From Arenicola marina (taxonomy: Eukaryota > Annelida > Polychaeta > Arenicolidae), in contig OZ025260.1 in the NCBI GenBank assembly GCA_964019135.1, positions 39,351,373-39,415,372 of the forward strand: a stretch of 64,000 bases of DNA, read 5' to 3'. The notes under the pieces are model-generated. The model searched no databases. It was not told the origin of the DNA and saw only the letters and a program-made list of their open reading frames with translations. Of the stretch, positions 1 to 11,200 are shown one piece after another (the first letter of the stretch is position 1; each line of letters opens with the position of its first letter). The position numbers were made by a program, and so were the translations under genes.

Positions 1-1005
1 CCCCCACCACGGCCTGGCCACGCCCATCTACACCCACTTCACCTCCCCCATCAGGCGGTAGGTTACCTCCCCCACTACGGCCTGGCCACGCCCATCTACA
101 CCCACTTCACCTCCCCCATCAGGCGGTAGGTTACCTTCCCCACCACGGCCTGGCCACGCCCATCTACACCAACTTCACCTCCCCCATCAGGCGGTAGGTT
201 ACCTCCCCCACCACGGCCTGGCCACGCCCATCTACTCCCACTTCACCTCCCCCATCAGGCGGTAGGTTACCTCCTCCACTACGGCCTGGCCACGCCCATC
301 TACACCCACTTCACCTCCTACATCAGGCGGTAGGTTACCTCCCCCACCACGGCCTGGCAACGCCCGTCTACACCCACTTCACCCATCAGGCGGTAGGTTA
401 CTTCCCCACCACGGCCTGGCCACGCCCTTCTACACCCACTTCACCCATCAGGCGGTAGATTACCTTCCCCAGCACGGCCTGGCCACGCCCATCTACACCC
501 ACTTCACCTCCCCCATCAGGCGGTAGGTTACCTCCCCCACCACGGCCTGGCCACGCCCATCTACACCCACTTCACCCATCAGGCGGTAGATTACCTTCCC
601 CACCACGGCCTGGCCACGCCCATCTACACCCACTTCACCTCCCCCATCAGGCGGTAGGTTACCTCCCCCACCACGGCCTGGCCACGCCCATCTACACCCA
701 CTTCACCTCCCCCATCAGGCGGTAGGTTACCTCCCCCACCACATCCTGGCCACGCCCATCTACACCCACTTTACCTCCCCCATCAGGCGGTAGGTTACCT
801 CCCCCACCACGGCCTGGCCACGCCCATCTACACCCACTTTACCTCCCCCATCAGGCGGTAGGTTACCTCCCCCACCACGGCCTGGCCACGCCCATCTACA
901 CCCACTTCACCTCCCCCATCGGGCGGTAGGTTGCCTCCCCCACCGCGGCCTGGCCACGCCCATCTACACCCACTTCACCTCCCACATCAAGCCGTAGGAA
1001 ACTTT
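1..1005 (+). repeat. 68-bp minisatellite made of DIS3 exon plus splice donor
   Basis: About 15 tandem units, mostly 68 bp with a few 61-62 bp. Each unit contains roughly 53 nt of DIS3 coding sequence (HHGLATPIYTHFTSPIRR, ending in CATCAGGCG) followed by the intron start GTAGGTTACCT. Every unit therefore carries a copy of the 5' splice site. The last unit (about 930-1000) is the most diverged (CAAGCCGTAGG). The array runs off the left edge, so the genuine exon, its acceptor and the full copy number are not visible. The unit is not a multiple of three, so use of a different donor copy would change the reading frame. Confidence 0.92.
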
Positions 1006-4000
1006 TGTTTCTGATTCATTTTAACTTGATTGACACTTCTATATGTTTCTATATTGGCGGTGTGTCGTGACCTATTGCGGCCTCCGTTTTATCGCAGTCT
1101 CTTGATCTCGTTGTTCTCTTGGTTTTGGTCACGTGACCAGGTACTCTGACGTCATCGCGCACCGCCTGCTCGCCGTGTCCGTGGCGGCAGACGCTCCCTA
1201 CTCGGAGCTACTGGACAAGAGGAAGACTCAGGTCTGTGTCTGTAGAACGCTCAGCAGTTTTGTTTAATTTCTCCAAAGCAAAACAAGCTCAGCAAGTCTG
1301 TTCACACTTTACATCGTGACGTCATGGCATTGTTATGGTTATGGCGAAAGTTATAACTTTCTTATGTTAGTTTTTTTTTTGTCCTGAATCTTTACGTTTA
1401 AAATTAAAAAAATAATCCTTAAACATTGAGAATAAAAAACGCGCTAACTATACTAGGTTATAACTAGGTGGGTATAAGTATGTAATTTATTTATTTATCG
1501 ATTTAAGTCATTTGTGAGATACACTGTTTTCTTAACATAGCACACAAGAATAAACATAAATCAAACTATTTTGGTATAAATGCACGGATTACTTCTTATG
1601 TATTCTTATGTACTATCATACCTGCGATTGTACAGACCGGTAACCGTGCTGCGTCTTACTGATGTCATGGCTCTTACCTTCCTGCGCAGGCGTTGTGTCA
1701 CAATCTCAACTTCCGGCACCGGATGGCGCAGTATGCGGGCCGCGCGTCTGTGTCGCTCCACACACAGGTAACAACAAGCTGGGTCCCTGCCCCCGAGGGC
1801 AGGCTCTGGGGCAGGCTAGGTCCCTGACCCCCTGGGACAGCTTGGGTCCCTGACCCCTGGGCCACTCTGGGTCCCTGACCCCCTGGGACAGGCTGGGTCC
1901 CTGTCCCCTAGGGACAGGCTGGGTCCCTGTCCCCCTGGGACAGGCTGGGTCCCTAACCCCTGGGATAGGCTGGGTCCCTGATCCCCTGGGATAGGCTGGG
2001 TCCCTGACCCCCTGGATCAGCCTGGTCCCTGATCCCCTGGGACAGACTGGGTCCCTGATCCCCTGGGACAGGCTGGGTCCCTGATCCCCTAGGACAGGCT
2101 GGGTCCCTGACCCCCTGGCACTGGCTGGGTCCCTGACCCCTGGGGCAGACTGGGTCCCTGACCCCCTGGGACAGGCTGGGTCCCTGACCCCTTGGGACAG
2201 GCTGGGTCCCTTGCCCCTGGGGCAGGCTGGGTCCCTGACGTCTGGGACAGGCTGGGTCCCTGACGTCTGGGACAGGCTGGGTCCCTGACCCCCTGGGACT
2301 GTCTGGGTCCCTGACCCCTGGGACAGGCTGGGTCCCTGACCCCCTGGAACAGGCTGGGTCTCTGCCCCCCTTTCCATGTCATATATCTCCGTTAAATAGA
2401 CGATCGTAATAGACATAAAGTACAGTATAAACCCCCTAAACTGAACCCTGAGTAACCGATGTTAAAGGAGTTTATCGCTTTACCCCAAGTTCTGCTCCTC
2501 GAGGACCATTCAGTTTATACATGGTCTGCTGTATTTAGAAGGACATTTATTGATCTTTTTCTAATCATGGGTTATGGCGAGTCACAAATAAAATTGCGTG
2601 GTTTTGTTGCAGATTTTTTTCAAAAACCGCGTGATGGACGAGCAAGGTTACATCCTGTTTGTCCGTAAGAACGCCCTGCAGGTGCTCATCCCCAAGTTCG
2701 GGCTGGAGGGGACCGTGTACCTGGCAGACACCAAGGGCAAGACCATGTTCACCTTCTGCGAGGAGGTAGGCTCAAATCGGCCCGGACACACTGATGAGCG
2801 ATCTGCTGATGGCAATTTTTGGGGATCGTTATCCGTACAATTCCTGGTTCCAGTCCGAAGACCATTTTCCTATTTACCGCGATCCGTTAGAGCGGTCTGC
2901 AAATTTCTCGATATTCGCGATAACACCATTATTTGTTGTTTTCGCGCCCGTCTTTAAAATGTCTTAATCTTGGAGATTCGATATTGCTCTCTACAATTCT
3001 TGGGGATTCACGATTCAGAGGGGGTATCCCACCCATTACAGGGGGCCTCCTCGGTCTAGTGGTTTGCTCTAACTAGACCGCAGATCAATAGGTCCTGGGT
3101 TGGACTCTGGACCTGGTACGTTGTTTCATCCACTCGCCCTCCGCCGTCCCGGTGGGTCCTCGTCTTAGTTTAACCCTTATGTGCACGAAAGCGGTCTAAA
3201 ACACCAAATTAATTTCATTTTGCAATCTCAAATGTAGGTTTACATTTTAAAAGCTGCAATGAAAGATGATCTGTGGTGTGACGATTTTAACCAAGTGAGC
3301 ATATGGCAAATACTTTACGGCTCTAACACCTTAACAACACTTTAGTGACAAAACACTTTGGTGACACAACACTTTGGTGCCACAACACTTTGGTGACACA
3401 ACACTTTGGTGACACAACACTTTAGTAACACAACACTTTGGTGACACAACACTTTGGTGACACAACACTTTGGTGACGCAACACTTTGGTGACACAACAC
3501 TTTAGTGACAACACTTTGGTGACACAACACTTTGGTGACACAACACTTTAGTGACAAAACACTTTAGTGACAAAACACTTTGGTGACACAACGCTTTAGC
3601 TACACACTTTGGTGACAACAGTTTGGTGACACAACACTTTGGTGACAACGCTTTAGCTACACACTTTGGTGACAACACTTTGGTGACAACACTTTGGTGA
3701 CACAACACTTTGGTGACAACACTTTGGTGACACAACACTTTGGTGACACACTTTGGTGACACAACACTTTGGTGACAACACTTTGGTGACAACACTTTGG
3801 TGACACAACACTTTGGTGACCAGACTTTGGTGACACAACACTTTGGTGACAACACTTCGGTGACAACACTTTGGTGACAACACTTTGGTGACAACACTTT
3901 GGTGACACGACACTTCGGTCTGTGGTTGTCTTGTTTCAATACGCTTGACGGCTAGTCCTGTGTTTGTCTTGCGCAATTCTGCCTCTGATGGGATGTGACG

Positions 4001-5263
4001 TGGGGGTGTGTGTTTCAGGAGACCACCCAGACCTGCGGGGACACCGTCCTCCGACCCTTCGACCCTGTCACCGTCCAGGTCAGCATCGACAGAACCAACA
4101 TCCAGCACCAGAAACTCTGCCTCAAGCTTGTCCAGCCAGAGGTGAGGGTCGCGGTGGCCGTGGGGGCTGCGGGGGGCGCTGGGAGCCATGGTGTGGGCTG
4201 CCGAGGCCGGGAAAAGCCATGTAGCCTTAAAGCAATATGTTATGTAATTTTTATATTACCAATCTCTTCTCCATGTCAAATAAGCATATTCTGTCTTGAA
4301 TTGAAATCCTGAAAGCCTGTGGGCTATCCGGAGAGAAGCACATTTGTTCACCGGAGCAGAAGTTTGGTGGCTGGCTTTATATCCCTGTGCGCCTATTTGC
4401 TGTTCTGTCTCCTGTGTGATGTCGACCGTGGCTCGCTAGGACGTCCGCGCGCCATAAACTAGTCAGCGCAGTTTTCTGTCGAATATTGTGGTTTTACAGA
4501 CTCACCGAGATATTTGGTAAAATGCATCATAATTTTGAGATACTTCTTGATTATAAAATGTATAAAATCTAGAATTATTCATGTAAGTAGGCGGTCTTAA
4601 AGTTATTTGTACATATATTTCCCGCCAATTAAAAACAATCTGCGACATGTACTGGAACGAAAGATTAGCATTCACATTTAACAGAACTGTAACAACTGTG
4701 CTATGTGCACTACGTCACAGATTTGTGTGCACCATTTTTGTGATGCTGAGTAGGCTACAGACAATGCATTCTGGTGGCAGGAATAGGTTATTGCACTGGT
4801 CACGACGTAAAGTGAGACGATTTGAGATCGGAATGATTTTGGCGGGAAACACAGACTATTTCTCGTACATAGTTTAGCCGGATACAGTGAATAGTCGGCA
4901 AAAATGACCAAACAGTTACATGTCAAATTTAGCCGACGAAGCCCCGTAGTGGGCTAAACTGAGTCTGTGAATAGCTTTAAGTTTGGGGTGGAAGCTCTCT
5001 GGTTTGTTGTCGTTACATTATGGAGATTGGGAACTGAATGGCTACAGATACCCACACGATTAATGTGCTGGCTGCCGGGAAATTGGGAACTGGATTCTGG
5101 AGAGGGGTTTGGGTGATTGATTGGGATGTGTCTAAGGTGGGTCTCTCACTGATGATCTGTGCTGTCATGTGTGTTACAGATCCCCGGATTCAGTGTTCCT
5201 AGCGTCGCGACGGCTCAAGCTACCTCGGAGCCACCCAGCAAGAAGGTCAAGTCATCCAGATAG
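1..5263 (+). CDS. DIS3: DIS3/RRP44 exosome exoribonuclease, 3' part of gene
   Basis: 3'-to-5' exoribonuclease subunit of the RNA exosome. Only the C-terminal part is in the window. Supported exons: an exon ending in the array at 1-1005 (5' end outside the window), then 1141-1231, 1690-1767, 2613-2765, 4019-4141 and 5180-5263. All have AG/GT borders and phases that join without a shift. The visible protein reads the end of the RNB domain (HHGLATPIYTHFTSPIRR, then YSDVIAHRLLA), the linker ALCHNLNFRHRMAQYAG, and the S1-like domain (VLIPKFGLEGTVYLAD, then NIQHQKLCLKLVQPE). It ends in a short basic tail, KKVKSSR, and a TAG. The order and motifs match DIS3 rather than DIS3L2. Oddities: the first visible exon and its donor are tandemly repeated about 15 times, and the stop codon lies in a two-copy 49-bp duplication. 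The catalytic aspartates and the PIN domain are upstream of the window. Confidence 0.9.
1141..1231 (+). CDS. DIS3: DIS3 exon, end of RNB domain
   Basis: Starts after GTGACCAG and ends at ACTCAG before GTCTGT. It supplies the last base of an Arg codon, then 30 codons (YSDVIAHRLLAVSVAADAPY and on to DKRKTQ). Phase 2/0 joins it exactly to the AGGCG end of the repeated upstream exon, restoring the RNB signature SPIRRYSDV. Confidence 0.92.
1690..1767 (+). CDS. DIS3: DIS3 exon, RNB-S1 linker
   Basis: 26 codons, phase 0/0, from CTGCGCAG to CACACAG|GTAACA. The product is ALCHNLNFRHRMAQYAGRAS followed by VSLHTQ, matching the conserved helix after the RNB core in DIS3 proteins. Confidence 0.92.
1778..2367 (+). 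repeat. 26-bp minisatellite in DIS3 intron
   Basis: About 22 units of roughly 26 bp with the core GCTGGGTCCCTGACCCC. It begins only about 10 nt after the splice donor at 1768 but, unlike the other exon-edge arrays, does not include exon sequence. It creates long open frames on the minus strand with a repeated RDPACPRG-type pattern, which I treat as spurious. Confidence 0.9.
2613..2765 (+). CDS. DIS3: DIS3 exon, start of S1-like domain
   Basis: 51 codons, phase 0/0, from TTTTGTTGCAG to GAGGAG|GTAGGC. The product includes IFFKNRVMDEQGYILFVRKN and VLIPKFGLEGTVYLAD, the first strands of the C-terminal OB fold. Confidence 0.93.
3042..3175 (+). mobile_element. tRNA-derived SINE fragment in DIS3 intron
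   Basis: The sequence from GGGGCCTCCTCGGTCTAGTGG has an A-box-like TGGTCTAGTGG-type segment. A B-box-like GGGTTGGACTCTGG follows about 50 nt later, as in the head of a tRNA-derived SINE. A downstream non-tRNA body runs to about 3175. No poly-A tail or clear target duplication was found. It is not an intact tRNA gene. Confidence 0.5.
3326..3925 (+). repeat. 13-16-bp minisatellite in DIS3 intron
   Basis: Several dozen units of ACACTTTGGTGACA with or without an extra CA, giving 13- to 16-bp periods. It lies in the 2766-4018 intron. The minus-strand open frames here (KVLCHQSVV repeats) are artefacts of the repeat. Confidence 0.92.
4019..4141 (+). CDS. DIS3: DIS3 exon, S1-like domain
   Basis: 41 codons, phase 0/0, from GTGTTTCAG to CCAGAG|GTGAGG. 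The product ends in QVSIDRTNIQHQKLCLKLVQ, corresponding to the conserved DSSNLQHQKIRMSLVEPQ segment of vertebrate DIS3. Confidence 0.92.
4231..4596. mobile_element. piggyBac-like MITE (copy 1)
   Basis: 366-bp non-coding element flanked by TTAA (4227-4230 and 4597-4600). It is alignable along its length to the copy at 59,673-60,045. The left end, AGCAATATG, matches the terminal repeat of that copy; the right end is degraded. It lies in the last DIS3 intron and shares its right TTAA with the next element. Confidence 0.75.
4601..4976. mobile_element. second TTAA-flanked MITE next to copy 1
   Basis: 376-bp stretch starting AGTTATTTG and ending AATAGCT, bounded by TTAA at 4597-4600 and 4977-4980. 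The ends are short imperfect inverted repeats. The interior differs from the neighbouring 4231-4596 element, so this is a separate family inserted at or beside the same TTAA. Confidence 0.55.
5180..5263 (+). CDS. DIS3: DIS3 terminal exon
   Basis: From TGTGTTACAG to TAG: 27 codons, IPGFSVPSVATAQATSEPPS then KKVKSSR. The IPGFSVP start matches PQIPGISIP of other DIS3 proteins, and the lysine-rich tail is typical. Confidence 0.92.
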   Translation: MPGFSVPSVATAQATSEPPSKKVKSSR

Positions 5264-5357
5264 AGGTCGAGGTCACACGAGCGACCTTTTGTGGGTCATG
5301 TCATCCAGATGGAGGTCGAGGTCACACGAGTGACCTTTTGTGGCTCAAGTCATCCCA
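5251..5357 (+). repeat. 49-bp duplication across the DIS3 stop codon
   Basis: GTCATCCAGA occurs at 5251 and 5300, and GTCATCC again at 5349, giving about 2.2 units of 49 bp. Unit 1 contains the last coding codons and the TAG. Unit 2 repeats them with TGG in place of TAG and lies in the 3' UTR. Confidence 0.9.
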
Positions 5358-5476
5358 ATGCGCTTAACCTTACTGGGTGAAAACGGCTTATGTATAATAT
5401 GACGTAGAAGGTATTTTAAATGTCAATACTTGTATAAATATCGATTGCAAAGAATTATTGTACCCGCGTCATACAC

Positions 5477-5482
5477 AATAAA
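5477..5482 (+). promoter_or_regulatory. DIS3 polyadenylation signal
   Basis: AATAAA 214 nt after the DIS3 stop codon, the first canonical hexamer downstream on the plus strand. Confidence 0.7.
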
Positions 5483-5773
5483 GCGCCATTACTGATTACT
5501 TGGATGAGTGCTTGTTTATATCACCATGGCAACAGCTTGTCTAATGCCAGATATCTAACCGCTCGATCGACCAGCTTATAGCTGTGCCTGTTGAAAGTCT
5601 CGATGTGTTCTAAAACGTCACCCCGATCCAGGTCTTAATGTAGACTGAAACCACAACTACTGCACATCCATCGTAGTTGGCACACGGACGGATGCCAACC
5701 ACAAATGTAGCCTGAATTACCTGAAATAAACCGTTAGCGTCGTCTGCAAACATAACTTAATTGGATGACGTAA

Positions 5774-6092
5774 ACAACTGTAATGATGATGAAACACATT
5801 GCCAGTAATAAACACCTATAATGATGAAACACGTTGCCAGTAGTAAACACCTGTAATGAGGATGAAACACATTACCAGTAATAAACACCTGTAATGATGA
5901 AACACGTTGCCAGTAGCAAACAGCTGTAATGATGATGAAACATGTTGCCAGTAGCAAACACCTGTAATGATGATGAAACACGTTGCCAGTAATGATGAAA
6001 CATGTTGCCAGTAATAAACACCTGTAATGATGATGAAACACGTTGCCAGTGCATAATAAACACCTGTAATGATGAAACACTTTGCCAGTAGT
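5774..6092 (+). repeat. about 38-bp minisatellite downstream of DIS3
   Basis: Eight to nine imperfect units with the core GATGAAACACGTTGCCAGTA, with some units shortened. It lies between the convergent DIS3 and SLC6-A genes. No exon overlap is seen. Confidence 0.85.
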
Positions 6093-6095
6093 ATA

Positions 6096-8091
6096 TATAT
6101 ATTGCCATGTTTGACGTAAAACTAAACACCAAAGAAAGCAATGACACCGAAGACGCAAGCTCAGTAAGAGGCAGTTTATTGTTCACTCTATTTCATGTCA
6201 CTTGTGATCGACGTATTGACATTGGTATAGATTGGAATAAAATACATGTGTGTATATATATATAGATATTGGAGATAACATACAGTGGTGGCTTAATCTC
6301 GAAAAATACCGGATCCTTTGGCAGAAACATGTCCGACACATAAAACCTTTTGGCCTGGTCAAATCACTTAATGGGCAATAAAACGATTTCTGTATCTTTC
6401 AATTTGTGCAAAGCCGCGGATAACTCCACACGCCATCTGGTGAGATTTTAAGAAACTTATCTCTCTAAACTTCGTAAACTTTAATCGTTTCAATATGAAA
6501 ATATCATTAAAACTGTTTTGTAATAGTACCTATAAAGAAATCTACGATACTATGTGACTAGCATAACCTAATAATTAAAGAAACTCAATGTTAGGTACAC
6601 ATGATTAATTATGATAATGTAAAAAATAAAATATAAATGCCTACAATGTTGCTGTAAATTAAAATATTAAGTTATGAACATTTGCAAATTACACGTGACA
6701 AACTTCTTCAGTAAGAAAATAAAACAATCGAGATGCGCTGCTGAATTATAAGAAAATATCTGACCAACACTCCAAAGCAGTTTACATTGTCTGTAGCCGA
6801 TAAACCAACGGCGTACAAAGTTTCAGAAAAAGTACATTACAAAAGTCCGTAATTTATGAGTTTATATCAAATCGGAGTCACGTGACCCAGCCAGACACTC
6901 AGACGACTCGCATTCTTCTCAGAAGGTAAGTAACAACTGTACCATCTCGCAGTACGAAGCCGTGACTTTTTATCACCAAAATTCAAGTGAAATATTCCAT
7001 CAATCACCCCTCGCTTATACCTCTGCCACCAAACCCTACCTATCAATTACATTATTGTTCGCGACCTCAGCAAATTGGTTGCAAGTATCGGTTTTTGGCT
7101 TGAGCAAGATTGGTGTGGGCAGCTCGACTTTTTTGTGCCAAAGTTAAAGGCCAGATTTTGTTTTTCATCCTCCCCATCTCCCACCTTTTCATCTGGGTAT
7201 CAGTTGGCCAGGTCACTCCCTTTGGCAACGAGTCAGCTTTGTTGAGCAAATCACAACCCACCCCTGAACAGTCACAAAAAATCCTTCTCTGTACGGGTGG
7301 ACACTTCCTGAGTTCACATTCCATGCTTGACTTCGAATATAGCAACAGCGGTTTGGGGCAGACGACGATAACACATTCTGTTACCCTATGGACGTCTTTA
7401 CATTGACCACCGTTTGCCATACATAAATACTTTCATAACGGTGGTCGAATCCATTGCATAACACGGAACAAGATACAAATATAAGGCCGTGACGACCTAA
7501 AGGTAACGCGTAATCTGGTCTGGTCTAGCGTCGACCAAGTTACCAACAGACGGGCACGGCTGGTCTAATATAGACCGAAATAATAACAAGATAGCCGGTC
7601 TGCAATGGACCAAGATAGCAAATATAATGTCCCAATATGACACAATAGTTACACTACTATAGTATAGTATGGATACTAACGTTAGTGCTAAGGTCATAGC
7701 GTACTAGATAAATACACATACATGTACCACCCTACGAGCGATCTACCACGGACCAAACTCGACCCATTACAAGCTCCACCCAACCCGACCCGAACTTTTT
7801 TTGTTGGCGCAAATGACTTGGTGTTGGGTCGAGCGCGTGGTGGGTCGACTTGGTTTTGGGTCGAGTAATCAAGAAACGCTCTATACTTCGCCTAGAACAT
7901 AATACAATGTCCTACTAATGTGGTACACGTCGTAAGGAATAGGCCATTTCATACAGTAGTATGCACAGTATACATAGAATCATACCAAATTAATCGACTA
8001 ATTTTGGATATGGTTTCGCTACGCATGCGTGCCCCGTGGTCAAGGCAACGGCCGCTGAGCCGGCTCGGGGGGTGGGCGGGATGGGGGTGAC
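6096..8091. other. intergenic DNA between DIS3 and SLC6-A
   Basis: Unique-looking, AT-rich sequence between the two convergent genes. I see no conserved coding exon. It probably includes the 3' UTR of SLC6-A. A TTTATT at about 6174 is AATAAA on the minus strand but is too far away to assign. Confidence 0.5.
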
Positions 8092-8253
8092 TCAGGGAAC
8101 CTGCCGCCCCTGATCGACCATGTGGAAGGCCTTGACGGGGTCTCCATCCTGGACTAGGATGTCCCTGCAGGGTGCACCCCCCTGGTCGTACTTGGGTCCG
8201 GCCTCGGCGGAGGGCCCCCAGTCTGGGGCAGGACGGCTGAGTCGCTTGAGGCG
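8092..8253 (-). CDS. SLC6-A terminal exon E14
   Basis: After CCTCCTCAG, 53 codons and [23 protein letters not shown] is the conserved cytosolic juxtamembrane segment (DWGP as in glycine transporters). The rest of the tail, ending GRQVP, has no counterpart in SLC6-B. Confidence 0.88.
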   Translation of the reverse strand, partial: RLKRLSRPAPDWGPSAEAGPKYDQGGAPCRDILVQDGDPVKAFHMVDQGRQVP

Positions 8254-11200
8254 CTGAGGAGGGCACAAGACAGTACGGTGATAATAGGATTAATGTACAC
8301 GTACCATTAGTACGATTGGTTATATATTCAGGACGCTTTAACCACTTTTGGTGCGAACCATCGATCCACGCGCCGTAAGGCCCTCAGGTGGCCAGAGCAC
8401 TCAAGGCGAGGGACCTGACCCACTGAGCTACCAGGCCGGCCCCTCCATTAGTACGGTAGTAGTCATGACGAGTAATATACAGCATGGTATTGGTACTAGT
8501 ATGATTAATATCATAAACAGACCAATAGAAAGATAATACTAGTAGCATTAGCATGGCTTGCAAAATACTACTAACTACTAAATGTTTAGAACCCGTATTA
8601 TAATATATTAGGAATAGTACCAGAAAGAAAGTAACACCAGGGTTAGTCTTATTAGGTTTAGTACAAGTTAAGTATTACAAGAACGACAGTATAGCACCAT
8701 ATCATGTATAAAAGTTATTTTTTGAAGGAAATACTGACCCCCAAGACTGGTCCGCGTTCCCTGATGACCTTGTAGAGGGCGATGGTGGGGAGGGGGACGA
8801 TGGAGCTTATGGCGAACACCCACCCCACCCCCACCGCCCATCCCGGGTACTCGTAGGACCCGTATGTCACTGCCTCATGGCTGATGACACAGAACGACAA
8901 GATGAACTGAAAGACAAGGTAAACAAAAGCAACAATATCAGAACTGGGGATGGAACAATTATATTGCTAGATAGGTGATCTCAGGCTACAATATCAGAAC
9001 TGGGGATGGAACAATTACACTGCTAGATAGGTGATCTCAGGCTACAATATCAGAACTGGGGATGGAACAATTACACTGCTAGATAGGTGATCTCAGGCTA
9101 CAATATCAGAACTGGGGATGGAACAATTATATTGCTGGATGAGTGATCTCAGGCTACAATATCAGAACTGGCGATGGAATAATTACACTGCTAGATAGGT
9201 GATCTCAGGCTACAATATCAGAACTGGGGATGGAACAATTACACTGCTAGATAGGTGATCTCAGGCTACAATATCAGAACTGGGGATGGAACAATTACAC
9301 TGCTAGATAGGTGATCTCAGGCTACAATATCAGAACTGGGGATGGAACAATTATATTGCTGGATGAGCGATCTCAGGCTACAATATCAGAACTGGGGATT
9401 GAACAATTACACTCCTAGATGGGTGATCTTAGGGTACAATATCAGAACTGGGGATGGAACTGCTAGATGGGTGACATGGGGCCCAGAGAGGGCTATGTCT
9501 CTCCCACCACGGAGAGCTGTGTACATACTCACCACGATGAGGAAGGGGGTGACCACGCCCCACATGGCCTTCCACCACACAGACGGTCGGTAACCAATCA
9601 TCAGCTCGATGTCGCAATATAGCCTCTCGGCGCCTGCGAATTAAAATTAAGGAATTAATTATCTATGCATACATTAATGATGCGGAACGTATACCACGTG
9701 TTTCTAAATAATATTATACTTACTTAAAATAGTAAAGTTGGTCCAATCGTGTTACCAAGTCTGGTAGCCATGTATGCCACATATGTAAGTCGACCAGAGC
9801 TGTGCAAGTACCGTAGATCCAGGAGATGCGTACATAAGGCGGCCCAGAGCTGTGTACGTACCGTAGATCCAGGCGATGCGTACATAGGGCGGCCCAGAGC
9901 TGTGTACGTACCGTAGATCCAGGCGATGCGTACATAAGGCGGCCCAGAGCTCTGCACGTACCGTAGATCCAGGCGATGCGTACATAGGGCGGCCCAGAGC
10001 TGTGTACGTACCGTAGATCCAGGCGATGCGTACATAAGGCGGCCCAGAGCTCTGCACGTACCGTAGATCCAGGCGATGCGTACATAGGGCGGCAAAGAGC
10101 TGTGTACGTACCGTAGATCCAGGCGATGCGTACATAGGGCGGCAAAGAGCTGTGTACGTACCGTAGATCCGGGAGATGCATACATAGGGCGGCCCAGAGC
10201 TGTGTACGTACCGTAGATCCAGGCGATGCGTACATAGGGCGGCCAAGAGCTGTCTACGTACCGTAGATCCGGGAGATGCATACATAGGGCGGCCAAGAGC
10301 TGTCTACGTACCGTAGATCCAGGCGATGCGTACATCGGGCGGCCCAGAGCTGTGTACGTACCGTAGATCCAGGAGATGCATACATAGGGCGGCCAAGAGC
10401 TGTCTACGTACCGTAGATCCAGGAGATGCGTTCATAGGGCGGCCTATAGCTCTGCACGTACCGTAGATCCAGGCGATGACCATACACTCGGTGAAGGACA
10501 CGACCATCAGGGACCACGTGGATCCGTACCAGTCCAGGATCTGCAGGAAGTAAATCCCGCCCTGGATGGGGAAAGAGGTGGGGGGGGGGGGGGGAGGGGG
10601 GCTGGTTAGGATATGGCGCCAGATTGACAGTCAGTTATGCTACGCACATCCTAATGTATACTTATACTTGAATCTTGTCCACGTTAATCTGTACACTGCT
10701 CATATATCATTTTTTTCCATGAGAAATATTTAAAAGAAATCCGATCTACGTGAATAAGTTTATTGACCTCTTTATTGTATAAAGACATTGCTCTAGTAGG
10801 CAAGAACCAAACAGGAGGTGCTTTAGGATAAGTATTTTAAGACTGGTTATCAGACTGGTACAGGTCACTGTAGAAAAGGCGTCCCGGTAATTTTTATGAA
10901 GCAATCCGTGATTAATTATTCACAAAGGAAAAGCTGTAAGAGCAACTTTAACTACTTTCGTCGCATTGATCCTGTATTATCGCTCACCGTGTTGGAGTTT
11001 GTGGTATCCCAGATCACATGACATACTTACGTGTGTGATACAGGGCAGCCCCATCAGGAACTCCAGACAGCAGACGGCCGCTGTCACCTGGATCTTCTTG
11101 GTCTTCAGGATCGGATACTCGTCAAACAGCGCACTTGTCATAGTTTGAAACATGGCGCACTGCGGTTAAAGCATTTGTCCGTAAGTAGGATTAATCACAT

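Noticed and set aside
1706-2416. 236-codon minus-strand frame with DPACPRG repeats
   Set aside because: 26-bp intronic array artefact.
3042-3120. tRNA gene
   Set aside because: Boxes A and B are present, but the arms do not form a credible cloverleaf and the sequence continues as a SINE body.
3342-4189. Minus-strand Cys/Lys/Val-rich open frames (KVLCHQSVV)
   Set aside because: Generated by the 13-16-bp repeat in a DIS3 intron; the apparent N-terminal part is antisense to a DIS3 exon.
7735-7880. Possible inverted repeat with CTCGACCC / GGGTCGAG words
   Set aside because: Arms too short and scattered to define an element.
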